A DNA stretch of 64,000 nucleotides from Megamerina dolium (GCA_963854835.1 OY978529.1:49409821-49473820), one strand, 5' to 3'; counted from the first letter of the stretch, positions 48,241 through 59,839 are shown. The notes: generated by a model from the letters alone, not told the origin. Translations and numbers: made by a program.

Positions 48241-49500
48241 GTGTTGTTCATTCTGAGGTCAGCTTCCGCTACTTGAGCGTAAGACTTCCTCGCCCCTTTT
48301 GGAGCGACTGACGGCCTTTATAATTGGCCGTTCATCTCTCCGAGCACTTGCCCCTTTTGGTGTCTGCGTGGAAGAATTATCAACCTTCTCAAGGAACGGT
48401 TGTCCATCCTTCCCAGCATCCACCTCAATTGGCCCCTCCGTCGTCTTGGGATGAGGCTCCTCAGGCGTTGAACTTTTCAATGTGGTTCCGGAGCTATCGC
48501 GCCTGAACCTCTTCCCCGAGTTCTCCACCTCCAAAGTCGACTCATCTTGCAGAAGTCCACTGAGTTGGCCCGAGAGCTGCTCAATGGTCTTCTCCGACGA
48601 CTTCATGGCCTTTTTACGTTGTCTCTTTCGCTTCTGCTTCTCCCATTTCTTCAACAGGATTCGCTCTGCTCTGGAGACTCCGTACTCTTCGCTTACACCT
48701 GATAAAGCTAACGATTCCGCTCCACTAGGAGCGGCTTCGTCCACACCATCAGATGTTCGGCCAGATATTTTACGCTACCTCCAAACCGGCTTCCCTGCCG
48801 ACCTAGTGACACCGTCCTCTTCATTCAACACCGTCTCAGCCGCCGGCTTAGGTCTTCCGAGACCCGTTCCGTCCGCTGCGACAGATGCTTCCATTGATTT
48901 TGGGCTGGCTAAAAGCTCGGCTTCTATGGAAGCCTCATTTTCCGCCACCCCCTCCACTACTTTTCCCGCCGTGGCTATCAGCACTACTTCGTATGAGGCA
49001 GTGCTGCCCGCCATTGCAGGAATTTCGTTCTGAGTTCCAGAGGTGGGACGAGTGGTGCAGCTAACAGCTCGTCCTCTGGTGAAGCCTTATTGTCCGCCGT
49101 TCCACCCGTTAACACCCCTGGAACCCCCAGATTTTTGGATCGCGATCCGGTTTTTGGGTTTTTAGAATCAATCTTGTTCCCACGAGTTGCGAAGAAATAA
49201 ATGTCCGCCTGCGCAGAGATTCGCAGTACGCCGGTAAGGCTACTTATTACGGAGGGCGCCAGGTATCCGTAAGCTCACGTTAGCGACTGGGCTATTTGAA
49301 AAAGGGGTACCCAGCCAGGCTGATTTTCGGCACGGATCGCTTAACACCTTAATCCAGCCCCTCACCTCCGACCATGATAAGAGTACGTTGCCGAATGCTG
49401 TACTATTGACGAGTAACAAACACTCACCAACTTACCCTTATCTTAGCTAGATACCGCCTGACATCGTGCAGGCTAAACTGTGCTATCTATTTCCAGTCCG
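48241..49500 (-). mobile_element. retroelement ORF1-like segment (uncertain), GC-rich
   Basis: A GC-rich block unlike its surroundings. The minus-strand frame from about 49090 to 48259 is open except for one TAG at 48777-48775: the parts SGTQNEIPAMAGSTASYEVV and GKPVWR*RKISGRTSDGVDE share one frame. The second part has a basic stretch (LKKWEKQKRKRQRKKAMKS) and a Ser/Pro/Thr-rich tail ending EEVLRSSSGS. No zinc knuckle or RRM is visible. Upstream (49090-49500) would be its 5' region. A LINE ORF1 is my best guess from composition and from the many LINEs around; a processed cellular pseudogene is possible. Confidence 0.4.
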
Positions 49501-49539
49501 CACCCTCGAGGCGGGCTCAGTGGAGGATTTTGCTCTGTT

Positions 49540-50595
49540 CATTCATTAATTCATTTTATAGTCAGTTTGGGCGACCTTCTGAGGCGGCTATTCGGAATCT
49601 TGTTAGAGTGCGGACAGAGGAAAATACCGCAGCTGTATCCGCCTGTGTTGTTGATGACCGTGAATTATCGATTCGGCGCCGTTCGCAACAATTGGGCCTC
49701 TGTTACTCCACTACGTGGAAAATTTTACAGGAGGATTTGGGTGTAAAACCTTTTAAAACACAGCTGGTGAAAGAACTGAAGCCACATGACCTACCACAAC
49801 GGCTAACTTTTGGTGAATAGGCAAAGTTGAATGAAGATCCACTTTTTTTTTATCGGAAAATTGTCTTCAGCGACGAAGCTCATTTCTGGTTGAATGGATA
49901 CGTAAACAATCAAAATTGCCATATTTGGTGTGAAGAGCAGCCTGAAATATTGCAAGAACTGCCAATGCATCCCGAAAAATGCACTGTTTGGTGTGGATTA
50001 TGAGCCGGTGGCATCATTGGACCGTACTTTTCAAAGACGACGAAGGCAGGAACGTTACTGTGAATGGCGAGCGCTACCGTACGATGATTACAAACTTTTT
50101 TTTGTCCAAAATGGAAGAGCTCAACTTGGCTGACATGAGATTTCAATAAGACGGTGCCACATGCCACACACAACACGCGAAAAAATGGCCCAATTGAGAA
50201 GCGAGTTCAGTGAACAGTTTATTTCACGTTTGTGGCCGGTCAATTGGCCGCCTAGATCGTGCGATTTAACGCCTTTAGACTATTTTTAGTGGAGCTATGT
50301 TAAGGCTCATGTCTATAGCGACAAGCCCTCAACGATTGACGCACTGGAAGCCAATATTGAAGAATTTATTTGTGAGATATCGGACGATATGTTGAGAGAG
50401 AGTATACCAAAATTGGACCCAGCTTATGAACCATTTGCTGCGCAGTCGCGATCAACATTTACATGAAATCATCTTTTAACATTGAATTATATAGATCGTT
50501 CTATCGACTCAAATAAAGATTTCATATATTTTTCTAAATTTTCTGTGTTTTTTTTTTTTTTAATCAAATCCGAAGGCTCTTAAAAAATCACTCTT
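49540..50595 (+). mobile_element. Tc1/mariner-superfamily element, family 5, copy 2
   Basis: The transposase is readable in pieces. There is a helix-turn-helix (AAIRNLVRVRTEENTAAVSA; SIRRRSQQLGLCYSTTWKIL, 49550-49820), then IVFSDEAHFWLNGYVNNQN (first catalytic aspartate intact, about 49860-49915), then QDGATCHTQ with a stop just before it (50148), and CDLTPLDYF with a stop. The right end, AAAAAATCACTCTT next to TA (50596), is the inverse of the 42.8-kb terminus. The left end is not found. Confidence 0.8.
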
Positions 50596-50668
50596 TAGTT
50601 ACCGATTTAAATTTAAAGAATGGATTTTGACAATCTCATTTTTTTTTTAATTTCATTTCAGCTATAAA
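50596..50668 (+). promoter_or_regulatory. probable 3' splice site in the DUS1L 5' UTR
   Basis: A T-rich run followed by TTTCATTTCAG ends at 50661, eight bases before the DUS1L start codon. This is a good acceptor, so the 5' UTR is probably spliced from an exon further upstream, beyond the Tc1-like relic. The upstream exon is not identified. Confidence 0.5.
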
Positions 50669-53600
50669 ATGTCCACTCAAATCAGCGTTATATATGATGA
50701 CGCCGCAAAAATATGCACAACTGCAGCAACAAATACAATAAATAATTCCACACAGGATGCGGATCAACAAAAGCAAGAAGAATGCCAACATCAGCAACAA
50801 AAACCAAATAGAAAACTACAAGGTTATGATTTCTATCACAAGATTCTAGGGTCACCCAAATATATTGTAAGTAATACTAAAATATTAATATTAATTAAAC
50901 ACATTTTGATGTCATTTTTTCTAAATAACGTGTACTTGCAGGTAGCTCCCATGGTCGATCAAAGTGAATTAGCATGGCGTATGCTTTGTCGTCAATATGG
51001 TGCACAACTTTGTTATTCACCAATGTTTCACAGTAATTTATTTGCCAACGATCCGAAATATCGTAAGGATGCATTACAAACATGTCCTGAGGATCGTCCT
51101 CTAATAATACAGGTATGTTAATATATTTTGTATATTGGCAGCAATTGTGGTTAAGGAATTTTTTTTCGGAAAGATTCAAATTTTTATTTTTTTGAAATCT
51201 GATACGAGCTCTGCTGATGTCACAAGAGTTCTAACATTCAGAATATACCACTATACTCAAGGCATTCAGTCTGATCCCGTCATTCAGAGCGAACCTTTCA
51301 AGAGAATTAAATTTTTTTGTAGCCAAACAATGCAAAGAGAAACATTGCAATTAAATGAATGCAATATTATAAATAAGTCTTAATTAAAAACTTCAGTGCA
51401 GCATCAATTGTTGTACATATGTATATACATTAGGATGGTTCGAAAACAATATATTTCGATAGCATTTAGAAAATATCCTTATAAAGTTTAATCATAAAGA
51501 CTCCAAGAATCAATGCTTTGCATGTATGTTGATATACTCCAGTCCCTAGGAAGCCTCGACAAATTCGAATAACCCTAATAAGTACTTATGTATACATGTC
51601 TGGACTTACAAGTTTAATTTGTGTAATGCATTTAAAGTTATAATGTGCATGTATTTGAGTAAATGTGTACATTAGGACGTGTCAAATTGTTCATGTGAAA
51701 TAATATGACAAAAGAGTATAGTTAAAAATTAAATTATTTAAGGTTCCGAGCATAAATACCTATGAAACGGTAACCCTAATAGCCCTGACAGACGTCAGCG
51801 TTAATCCGGATTAACGATTTAATTCAAATTAACTCGTGCATTAACTGCAGCTAATCCGCATTAACTTAACGAGATAATTCTCAAAATAAAAGAGGATTAG
51901 GGCAATTTGCGATGGCAACACTGCTGAAAATTATCTATTGTGAATTTTTCTAGATCCATTTTACAAAACAATAGGCGTGTGTGTGCTTATAAAAAGGTTT
52001 CAACAATTGTTAATAGTTTTCAACATGAAAAGCATTGGCGAACAAATAAATCCAGCTGTCAATTACGAACTGTGAATGTCAATTTACAAGTTTCTGATAG
52101 TTTTCAGTTCACGTACTTCTTCTAGATTTTCTCATATCGAGAGTGACAGATGACAGAAATTGATAGTGATAGTAATGTAAGTGAGCAGACCTAATAAAAC
52201 AGCAATCAGCTGTTTAGTTAATCTGCAATACTGCCGTCTGTCAGGCTAGTATTTTATTCGGATTAAGTACGCCGTTAATCCGGATTAACACTGCCGTCTG
52301 TCTAGGCTATAAAATGATTATCAAACCTTACGGGGAAAAAAAAAACTGTTCCTAATAATGCTAAAGCATATTTTTAAATTACTTTGAAGAAATGCTAACA
52401 ATGACTGACCCACCCTAGTGAGCATAGAACATATATAAAGAAGCGAATATATATAAATCAAGCATACTTTGACAGCAAAAAAGGACATTTACAACAAAAA
52501 CAACATACAATAGAGACAAATAGCAATGGTAGGCATAACAACAAGAACAATAAACAGCTTTAATAACAGCAATTGCGACACAATGTTGAAGCACAACAAC
52601 TACAACAACAACAACAATTGTAGCAATAATTGCAATTATAATAATGACAATTAAGCAAACTCTCTCTCAACTTCTCCCTCTCTCACATATAGATATATAT
52701 ATATCCTTGACTGCAATGATGATATTGTATTTTAAAGTGTTGTTATTTCACCAATTTCACCCTCTCACTGCTTTCTTAACTGCCCATCCTATTTATAGTT
52801 TTGCGGTAACGATGCACAAACATTACTTGAGGCTGCTCTATTAGCGCAGGACTACTGTGATGCTATTGACATCAATTTGGGATGTCCGCAAGCGATAGCA
52901 CGACGAGGCCATTATGGTGCTTTTCTGCAGGATGAATGGGATTTATTATCAGAAATTGGTATGTACATATGTATGATATTATTTAGTTGAGCACAAAATG
53001 CAATTGTTTTAATGATATGATTAACTTTATTCTCCATTTGCAGTGAAAACATTACATGAGCAACTGGCTGTGCCAATTACTTGTAAAATACGTATATTTG
53101 CGGATCGTAAACGTACCATTGCGTATGCAAAGATGCTGGAGAGAGCAGGCTGTCAACTGTTGACAGTTCATGGTAGAACACGTGACCAAAAGGGACCGTT
53201 GACAGGTGTAGCCGATTGGAGTTGTATCAAAGAAGTAAGGGAGCACATCAAACTACCGATGTTTGCCAATGGTAACATACTTGGCGTAGAAGATATAACA
53301 CGTTGCCTTGCCGAGACCGGTGTAGATGGTGTAATGACCGCAGAGGGTAATCTCCATAATCCTGCCATATTTATTGGGGTCGCTGCAAAAACATGGGAAA
53401 TGGCAAATGAATATTTGGGCTATGTTGAAAAATATCCCTGCCCTATTTCATATGTGCGTGGACATTTGTTTAAGTTATTTCATCATTTGTAAGTAGTTGC
53501 GGGTCACCCCATCTGTCACACACACACACACACACACATGTAATTATAAAGCAATTTCAATCCTTTCGCATACAGAATGAATTTACCTTCTAATGCCAGT

Positions 53601-54554
53601 TTGCGTGAAGAGCTCGCTGTGGCCAATAATTTGGTACAGTTTTGTACTGTTGTTGACAAAATCAAAACCAAATATGAACCATATCACGAAGGACTTGAAG
53701 TGTACGAGACGGAAGATGTCGAGCCAAATGTATCGCTGGAAGATGATGGTGTTAGTAGAATTAAATTGAAATCATATTTACATAATATATTTAGTGGAAA
53801 TGTTCATAAGTAGGGAATTGGATATTGATGTCCAACTGAACTGATGAATGATCCATGGATATGAGACATCTCTAGCATCCTTTCTAATCTGTGAAATAGA
53901 AAATAGAATTCCAATAGATATGAAAAGTCGGTATCAGTTCCAGTAATTTCCCAATCTATGAACATTTCCCTTAGATTATTCAATAGTAATTTCATGCATT
54001 TTTCTCTATTTCCCCCTGTATTAATTGCACTCATTTTTTTAACAACTCCACAGTATAATCTTTCATTACCGCCATGGTTATGTCAGCCGTATACGCGTAT
54101 TACACCGGAGACGCATAAGCAAATCATTGCAGAAAAGGTTCGACTGGCCGAGGATCCCAATCGGACGAAACGTAAATATTATAACAACGAGGGGCAAGAA
54201 ATCTCACGAAAACGCATGAAAAAGTTACGTCGTCGTTTGCGAAGACCCAATAAGCCGGAGGGAAAACATGAACGTCATTTAGAGAATTGTGATCAATGCT
54301 GCAATCCAGTCGGTTCCAAGTGTGAGTTTCGTTTGTGTCGCATTTGTTGTCGCAATAAATGTTACTCGGATGATATGGATTGCATTGGACATGGTATTCT
54401 TATTAAATCTCGACGCGCTAAAGCGAAACAATTTGAAGACAGTAAAAATGATACTGGAGCTACCGAAGAAGAAATTGAGCTAGCTATAGCAGATTTGTGC
54501 AAAACTGATGACGATACTAGCGATAGTGATACTAATGTACCTAGCACTAGCTGA
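50669..54554 (+). CDS. DUS1L: tRNA-dihydrouridine synthase 1-like (DUS1L), six exons
   Basis: This flavin enzyme reduces uridine to dihydrouridine in tRNA D-loops (family knowledge: the Dus1 group acts at positions 16/17). Coding exons by frame and GT..AG: 50669-50866, 50942-51112, 52799-52958, 53044-53488, 53576-53750 and 54054-54554, giving 549 residues. The FMN-binding TIM barrel begins at VAPMVDQSE (67-75). [18 protein letters not shown] holds the catalytic Cys152. CKIR (190-193), LLTVHGRT (215-222) and FANGNI (250-255) are the conserved substrate and flavin contacts, and AEGNLHNP (276-283) closes the barrel. The C-terminal extension has a basic run ([14 protein letters not shown]) and a Cys-rich cluster (462-493; [21 protein letters not shown]) as in animal DUS1L. 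Residues 1-60 are a poorly conserved Gln/Asn-rich leader. Exon 5 uses a GTTAGT donor; retention of that intron would end the protein early. Intron 2 (1.7 kb) contains a MITE. The gene looks intact. Confidence 0.95.
51780..52309 (-). mobile_element. MITE, Harbinger-like family, copy E (in DUS1L intron 2)
   Basis: A 530-bp complete copy beginning TAGCCCTGACAGACG and ending CCGTCTGTCTAGGCTA, flanked by TAA (51777-51779, 52310-52312). It lies in the middle of intron 2, far from both splice sites. Confidence 0.88.
52310..52798. other. rest of DUS1L intron 2
   Basis: CAA/CAG-rich low complexity (52490-52640), followed by a pyrimidine-rich stretch that leads to the acceptor ATTTATAG (52791-52798). 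Confidence 0.6.
53517..53538. repeat. (CA)n microsatellite in DUS1L intron 4
   Basis: A CA run of about 11 units inside an 87-bp intron, leaving little room for other splicing signals; the acceptor CGCATACAG follows 37 bp later. Confidence 0.9.
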
Positions 54555-57032
54555 TGTATAAAATTGTATTCTTTTTATTCGTTTTTTTGAAATATATATA
54601 TGCGGGGATTATATTTTTTGAAAGATGACATCAGATTTAGTGAAATTCTAGATGATAAAAAAAAAACAAAAACAGTTCATTGTGTTCGTAGAATAGTAAA
54701 AGAAAAATATATATAAATCGCTCACTCACTGCAATAATGACTGCACACAAAATAGCATGTGTTGTGGTTGAGAAATTATAAATTAAAATGTTAAGCTCTA
54801 AAAATTTGTAGCTGATTCAGTAGAAATCGACTTGTGCAATTGATCGTTGACCGAACATCATTTTGACTTGTGTCGGTAATGCCGCAAATAAGTATTTGAA
54901 AAGAATTATTTAATAGTCAAAATAATTATTGCAGCAAATGAGCAATATATTGAGACTTTTTTCCAATTATGTACTTATATGCAAATATAAAGTTAAACTG
55001 TATTTAAAATCCTTACAAGAGGATGAGGTACGGACCATTGTTGCTGAATAAATTCATATTTCAGCACATCCTAGTTTCTATATACAATAATTTGTGTTAG
55101 AATGCGAAAGTAATCCTAAGCAATGAGACCAAGTTAAAGTAGAGTTTTTGACAGGGGATAGGAGATTCATTTTATTTTTTCTAACTAATGTTTTACATTA
55201 TAGCACTAGTCAAAACATTTGTAATATAATAATCATTTGAAATAAATAACACAATGAGATAAAATTTTATGATCGGTATTGTACATATGAAGAATGACTT
55301 GTTGGAAAATTAGTTTCATATCTAAGAAAGTTTTTTCACGATTTGCCTTAGAATGGGTTGATATTTAAAGATGGTAAAAATGCTAAATATATTAAATTAT
55401 AATTCATAAATTAAGTTTATTAAATTTTGTATATTGCTCTCTATATGTTTTTATGATTTTTCTATAATGTGAAAATTGATATTATAAAGTTTTTGTACCA
55501 TCGTATTTATGATTTCATAATACTACACCCACAAGTCATTTAAATAATATATATTGAAATATATACTCTATATTTCATCGATTTGGTGTTGATATCGCAA
55601 TTGTATATTGCACATTAATATTTCATTCAAATTTATTTCAATAAATTGGAAATATGAAAAAACGAATGTGAGATATTATGATAAAATTAATACTTAAAAT
55701 TGGATTTGTACATTGCTCAAAAGAAATTTATGATTCGCCATTTCCAAAAAGTCATTATTCATCTTATACCGAAAATATTGTAGAAGTGATGTGTAATATT
55801 TTAATTTTATCTAATTATGCATCAAATTCCAACAAATACATATTTCTTCATGTTTATATTGCTGAAGTACAAATATACCGCAAGACCTATAGCTATGATG
55901 ACAGTCCCGCTTTTTACAAAAAAAAAAAAATATTTTGCCTGAATTTCTTAGAAAAATGTGAAGGTCCTCCCAAAATATGGCATTTATGTTTTTAATTTAT
56001 TCTTCAAAAAGTTTTCTTCTATCTTATTTTATTATAATTTTTCCATACATACTATACTATGTGTAAATACTACTACAACCTACATACTTGTAATAAAGCA
56101 AATTTATTTTTATAATATTTACAATTTATTATTAATTATTTATCGTTAACCTGCGGTTAAATAGTAAAATAGAATTTGTGATGAATAACTGTCACTTTCG
56201 AAATAGAAAATTAATTCGCTCATGCTGTCAAATATTGCAATAATACAACCCTAGGTTTGACGATCCCGGTGACATTAAATATATTAAATATGATCAATTT
56301 TACATTACAAGGAAAATTTTGTAAAAAAAAAAAAAAATAAGAATAATTTTGGTCTGAAATTGATTTGATTCAGTATGTAGGTGTTTCGCATTCCGATTAT
56401 CGGAAATGCTTTCCGATGCAACGCTCTTTTGAAATCCAAATTAGTGGAAACGGTTTTATTTCGGAAATTTTGGTGTTCCGGAAATTAATTTCGAATTTAT
56501 TCCGTTCATCTGAACTTCAGTGAAGTTAGAAGTAAAGCTTAGCAGTTCTTCATCAAAACCATCATCACCACATTCTTACTCATCTTAATTCAAACCATTA
56601 TCATATTCACCGGCATCTTTTGATTTTAGGCAACATGATGCGCTCTTTTGTTCAGTGTTCAATTCTCCAACCAAGAAACATTCAATAATTTTGACTACAA
56701 ATATTTACAATAAAATATCGGCAATAGGAATTACGCCAATCTTTCAAGGCAATCTAACAAGACAGTCAAAAATTTGTACATATCTTGATAATGTTATATA
56801 ATGCCAATTGAGACCGCATAGAAAGCAATAATTATCAGAACAGTTTGTTAATTTGACAGTCAATTTTACATTTCTACCAAAAGTTCGTTGTGGCAACACA
56901 GTTTTGGTCCCATTTTGTTTGCTTGAGTTTTATCTCGTTAAAATAGTTAAATAATAGTTAAAATAGCAAACATAAAAGAAAAAACTTCTTTTTTTTCCCC
57001 TTTTTCGCTTTTCTTCATCAACTGCAGTCTTA
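54555..57032. other. DUS1L 3' region and intergenic AT-rich DNA
   Basis: No gene is seen. AATAAA occurs near 55044 and AAATAAATAA near 55241, but no signal lies close to the stop codon, so the 3' UTR end is unknown. Open frames at 55678-56149 are AT-driven. Confidence 0.5.
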
Positions 57033-57532
57033 TAGTTCTGACATAAGGCAGCTTTAATCCGGATTAACGATTTAATTCGCATTAACTCGGGCATTAACTA
57101 CAGCTAATCCACATTAACTCTACGAGTTAATTCTCAAAATTAAAGAGGATTAGGCAATTTTCGATGGCAACATTGATGGAATATTTATATTGTGAATTTT
57201 TCTCAATCTATTTTACAAAACAATAGGTGTGTTCGCTTAAAAAAACTCTCAACAATTGTTAACAGTTTTCGACATGAAAAACGTTGGCGAACAAATAAAT
57301 CCAGCTATCAATTACGAACTGTGAATATCAATTTACAAGTTTCTGATAGTTTTCAGTTCCTGTACTTCTTGTGGATTTTCTCATATCGAGAGTAACAGAT
57401 GACAGAAATTGATAGTGATAAATTAACAAACCTAATAAAACAGCAATCAGCTGTTTAGTTAATCCGCAATACTGCCGTCTGTCAGGTTAGTATTTTATTC
57501 GGATTAAGTGCGCAGTTAATCCGGATTAACGC
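57033..57532 (-). mobile_element. MITE, Harbinger-like family, copy F (right end missing)
   Basis: Begins TAGTTCTGACATAAGGCAGC after TTA (57030-57032) and runs to GTTAATCCGGATTAACGC, where the last ~18 bp of the terminal repeat are missing. It is more diverged than the other copies. Confidence 0.82.
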
Positions 57533-57842
57533 GAACTTACTTGCTTGACGCCATCTTTCTAATGCTTTTATCAATATAAAAAAAATGTCCACATACAAAT
57601 ATTGCCACTAATAAAACTTATATCTGGCACTCAAAATGACCCTGGCAGCCAATAATATTTGTCTGTAGAGACGCGGCGTAATCAAACTCGTAATAGCGTG
57701 ATGTTATTTTGAGCCATGTAACTGTCACTTTCTTGTACCTAAATAACTACGCTGCGCGGCATATACTGTTATAGATTTGCATTTTTTATTTTTGCAAAGA
57801 TTTTAGTGTATAAATTTAAGCGAAAGTAGAAAGCAATCCCGT
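57533..57842. other. short intergenic stretch
   Basis: No gene is seen; includes a somewhat GC-richer patch near 57680-57770. Confidence 0.5.
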
Positions 57843-58325
57843 TTAATGGACAACTGTATATAATATACAATTTAAATATTTAATGATGTACGAGGTACCG
57901 AGTACATTGTGCGCACTACTTAAACGCAATTTGGAAGCCAATATATTGACATATCGCCGAGAAACATGTTTGTTGTGTAAACACGAACGGAACATATAAA
58001 GGTAATTTTCATGCAAATATTTTACTGTTTGAATCGGCACTTAAATTCTTCGCGACCTGATTTGTAGTGTAGCAAAGTAAAAAAATTTACGTCAAATTAC
58101 TGTAAACATAAACAAAACGAATCAAATGGAGCAAGTGCAAGTAAAATTATTTTTAAATAAATGAATATATTTACCAAAGGTTCCGTAGAATTGCTTATTT
58201 TTTGTTTTGATTTCATTTATAAATTCTTCTAGTGCTATTAAATTTTCTTTGTATGATATGCATTCAATCAATTCAACCTTCAACCTTAAACAATTCGCAA
58301 TATTAAACTTATTATATCGTTCCAT
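57843..58325 (-). CDS. candidate two-exon small protein, possibly MO25-like
   Basis: On the minus strand, ATG at 58325 opens an exon to 58175 (donor TTTG|GTAAAT). The next usable acceptor in phase, CAAACAG at 58025, continues from 58024 to TAA at 57845-57843, giving 110 residues. The C-terminal half (HENYLYMFRSCLHNKHVSRR, then LRLSSAHNVLGTSYI) resembles by eye the MO25/CAB39 repeat around NYVTRRQSLKLLGELLLD..T.YI, and KFNIA near the N-terminus resembles its TFDIA. The match is weak and covers under half of that family's ~340 residues, so it could be a decayed paralogue or chance. The start is 202 bp from the Rpp30 start, head-to-head. The acceptor has a poor pyrimidine tract, which lowers confidence. 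Confidence 0.35.
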
Positions 58326-58453
58326 AATTAAATTGTATAGGAAATACCTTATTCGACAAATTATGAGCATTGTGCCTCCACCCTAAGTGTGCCGGTGTAC
58401 TGTCATATATCAACCCAGAGAATGAGCACGTGCCGACGCAAACTATACACTAC

Positions 58454-58464
58454 ATCAGCTGTTG
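58454..58464. promoter_or_regulatory. E-box-like core promoter motif upstream of Rpp30
   Basis: ATCAGCTGTTG, about 65 bp before the Rpp30 ATG, matches the AWCAGCTGWT E-box motif frequent in fly housekeeping promoters. A CACGTG lies at about 58428. No TATA box is clear. It could also serve the minus-strand candidate gene. Confidence 0.35.
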
Positions 58465-58526
58465 TTTATTATTAAATATACAGAAAATTGTAGTATAATT
58501 TTTTTACTGTTTCGTTGTGTATAAAA

Positions 58527-59835
58527 ATGGAGCAAACAAAAGCATTTTATGACTTTTGCATACGTTATGATAAAGATGCAAAAGTTATGCGTGAAATGCT
58601 AAATGAACTGGTGGATCGTAAGTCTTCAAATATGATTTCCAAATTGTATTCTTTTAACTTTGATGTCTAAATTTGCAGTTGGATATAAAACTATTGCTAT
58701 TGAGCAAATATTTGATCACAGCAAGAAGGCAACGAATAAACGAACAGCTGATATATTTCCACAACCGCATAATATAAAGGAACTGCAGGAAGAATATAAA
58801 AATCAATTGAAAATTTTGCAAAGACTAACAATTGTATATACTGATGCCGCAGTGGCGCACGCTATGGTTATTATATGATTTATTTGATGAAAATCTAAGT
58901 AATACTACAACGATTTCAATTTTAATTTGCAGACAAATTCATTAAATCTAAAACTATACAATTTGTTGGCTGGACAACCAAAGACAGATGCAGCTTTGAC
59001 TGTAATTTTTGAGATGAGCAGATTTAAGAGCATAGTAAATTAATCTATTGTATATTTCCACAGCATTGTTGTACCGCTTTTACTGGTGATATCATCACAT
59101 TTGATCCAGATGCTGGTGCGAAATTGTTGGTGAACCGTAAAGCATATCAGGTTGCGGTAAAACGTGGCATATTTTTCGAAATTAAATATTCACCTGCCAT
59201 AGTCGATTCGAATAATCGTAAGGACATGATCAAAATTGCAAATAACTATTTTGTGAAAGGCAAGTCGAGAAATGTAATCTTCAGCAGTGGTGCCACTAAC
59301 GCATTTGAGTTGCGAGGTCCTTTTGATGTTGCCAATTTGTAAGTGCTGAGTTTCAACATTAAAAATATGTCGATTTATTGAAAATCTGTCGAAAAATGTA
59401 ACACCATTTTTAGGAACGATGTTATTTTGATTATGACTACGTGCTCTTGTACATCAAATTAATAATCTATTTATTTATAGGGCCTTTATATTTGGTTTAT
59501 CGGAGGATCAAGGCAAAAATGCGGTTGATAGGTCGTGTAGACAATTATTTCTAAAAGCAGGTTTGTTAACCTGATTAAAAAATTATATTTACGTAATGAT
59601 TGTTTACATTTATTTATTTACTTTAGCATCACGACGTATTGGCAAAACTATTATGTTTGTGAAAGCATCGGGACCAATTGTCTATTCAGATTCCTCTGAT
59701 GATGATGATGCAGATGATGACAACGAGGATATCGATGAGGGTGTATCCGTTACCATAGACGAAGTAAAAAGTGATGATGTTACAGACGAAGATGAAATTG
59801 AACAGCCAAATGTAAAGAAAATGAAACTTTCATAA
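58527..59835 (+). CDS. Rpp30: ribonuclease P/MRP protein subunit p30, six exons
   Basis: A protein subunit of nuclear RNase P, which cuts the 5' leader from pre-tRNA, and of RNase MRP. Exons by frame and GT..AG: 58527-58617, 58679-58866, 58933-59001, 59064-59338, 59481-59560 and 59627-59835; 303 residues with introns of 61-142 bp. The start MEQTKAFYDFCIRYDKD and the exon 4 block TAFTGDIITFDPDAGAKLLV, AVKRGIFFEIKYSPAI and GKSRNVIFSSGATNAFELRG are the hallmarks of the RNase P p30 fold, a TIM-barrel-like domain. The C-terminus (255-272) is a run of Ser, Asp and Glu, then KKMKLS, which may be a nuclear-localisation tail. Exon 2 ends at a GTTATT donor, which departs from GTRAGT, and ATG|ACA then joins the frame. 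The gene appears intact and is 4.0 kb downstream of DUS1L on the same strand. Confidence 0.95.
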
Positions 59836-59839
59836 TAAA
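59834..59839 (+). terminator. AATAAA poly(A) signal overlapping the Rpp30 stop
   Basis: The sequence TCATAATAAATATT places AATAAA across the last two bases of the TAA stop codon. If used, the 3' UTR would be only about 20-30 nt. A T-rich stretch (GTTTTTTAATGT) follows at about 59865. Confidence 0.55.

Noticed and set aside
48482..49033. 183-codon plus-strand frame
   Set aside because: It is antisense to the ORF1-like frame and probably open because of the GC-rich composition; the Ser/Ala/Pro content has no domain.
50669..59835. DUS1L and Rpp30 as one functional unit
   Set aside because: They are 4 kb apart, each has its own start and Rpp30 has its own poly(A) signal; both act on tRNA, but adjacency alone is not evidence of co-regulation.
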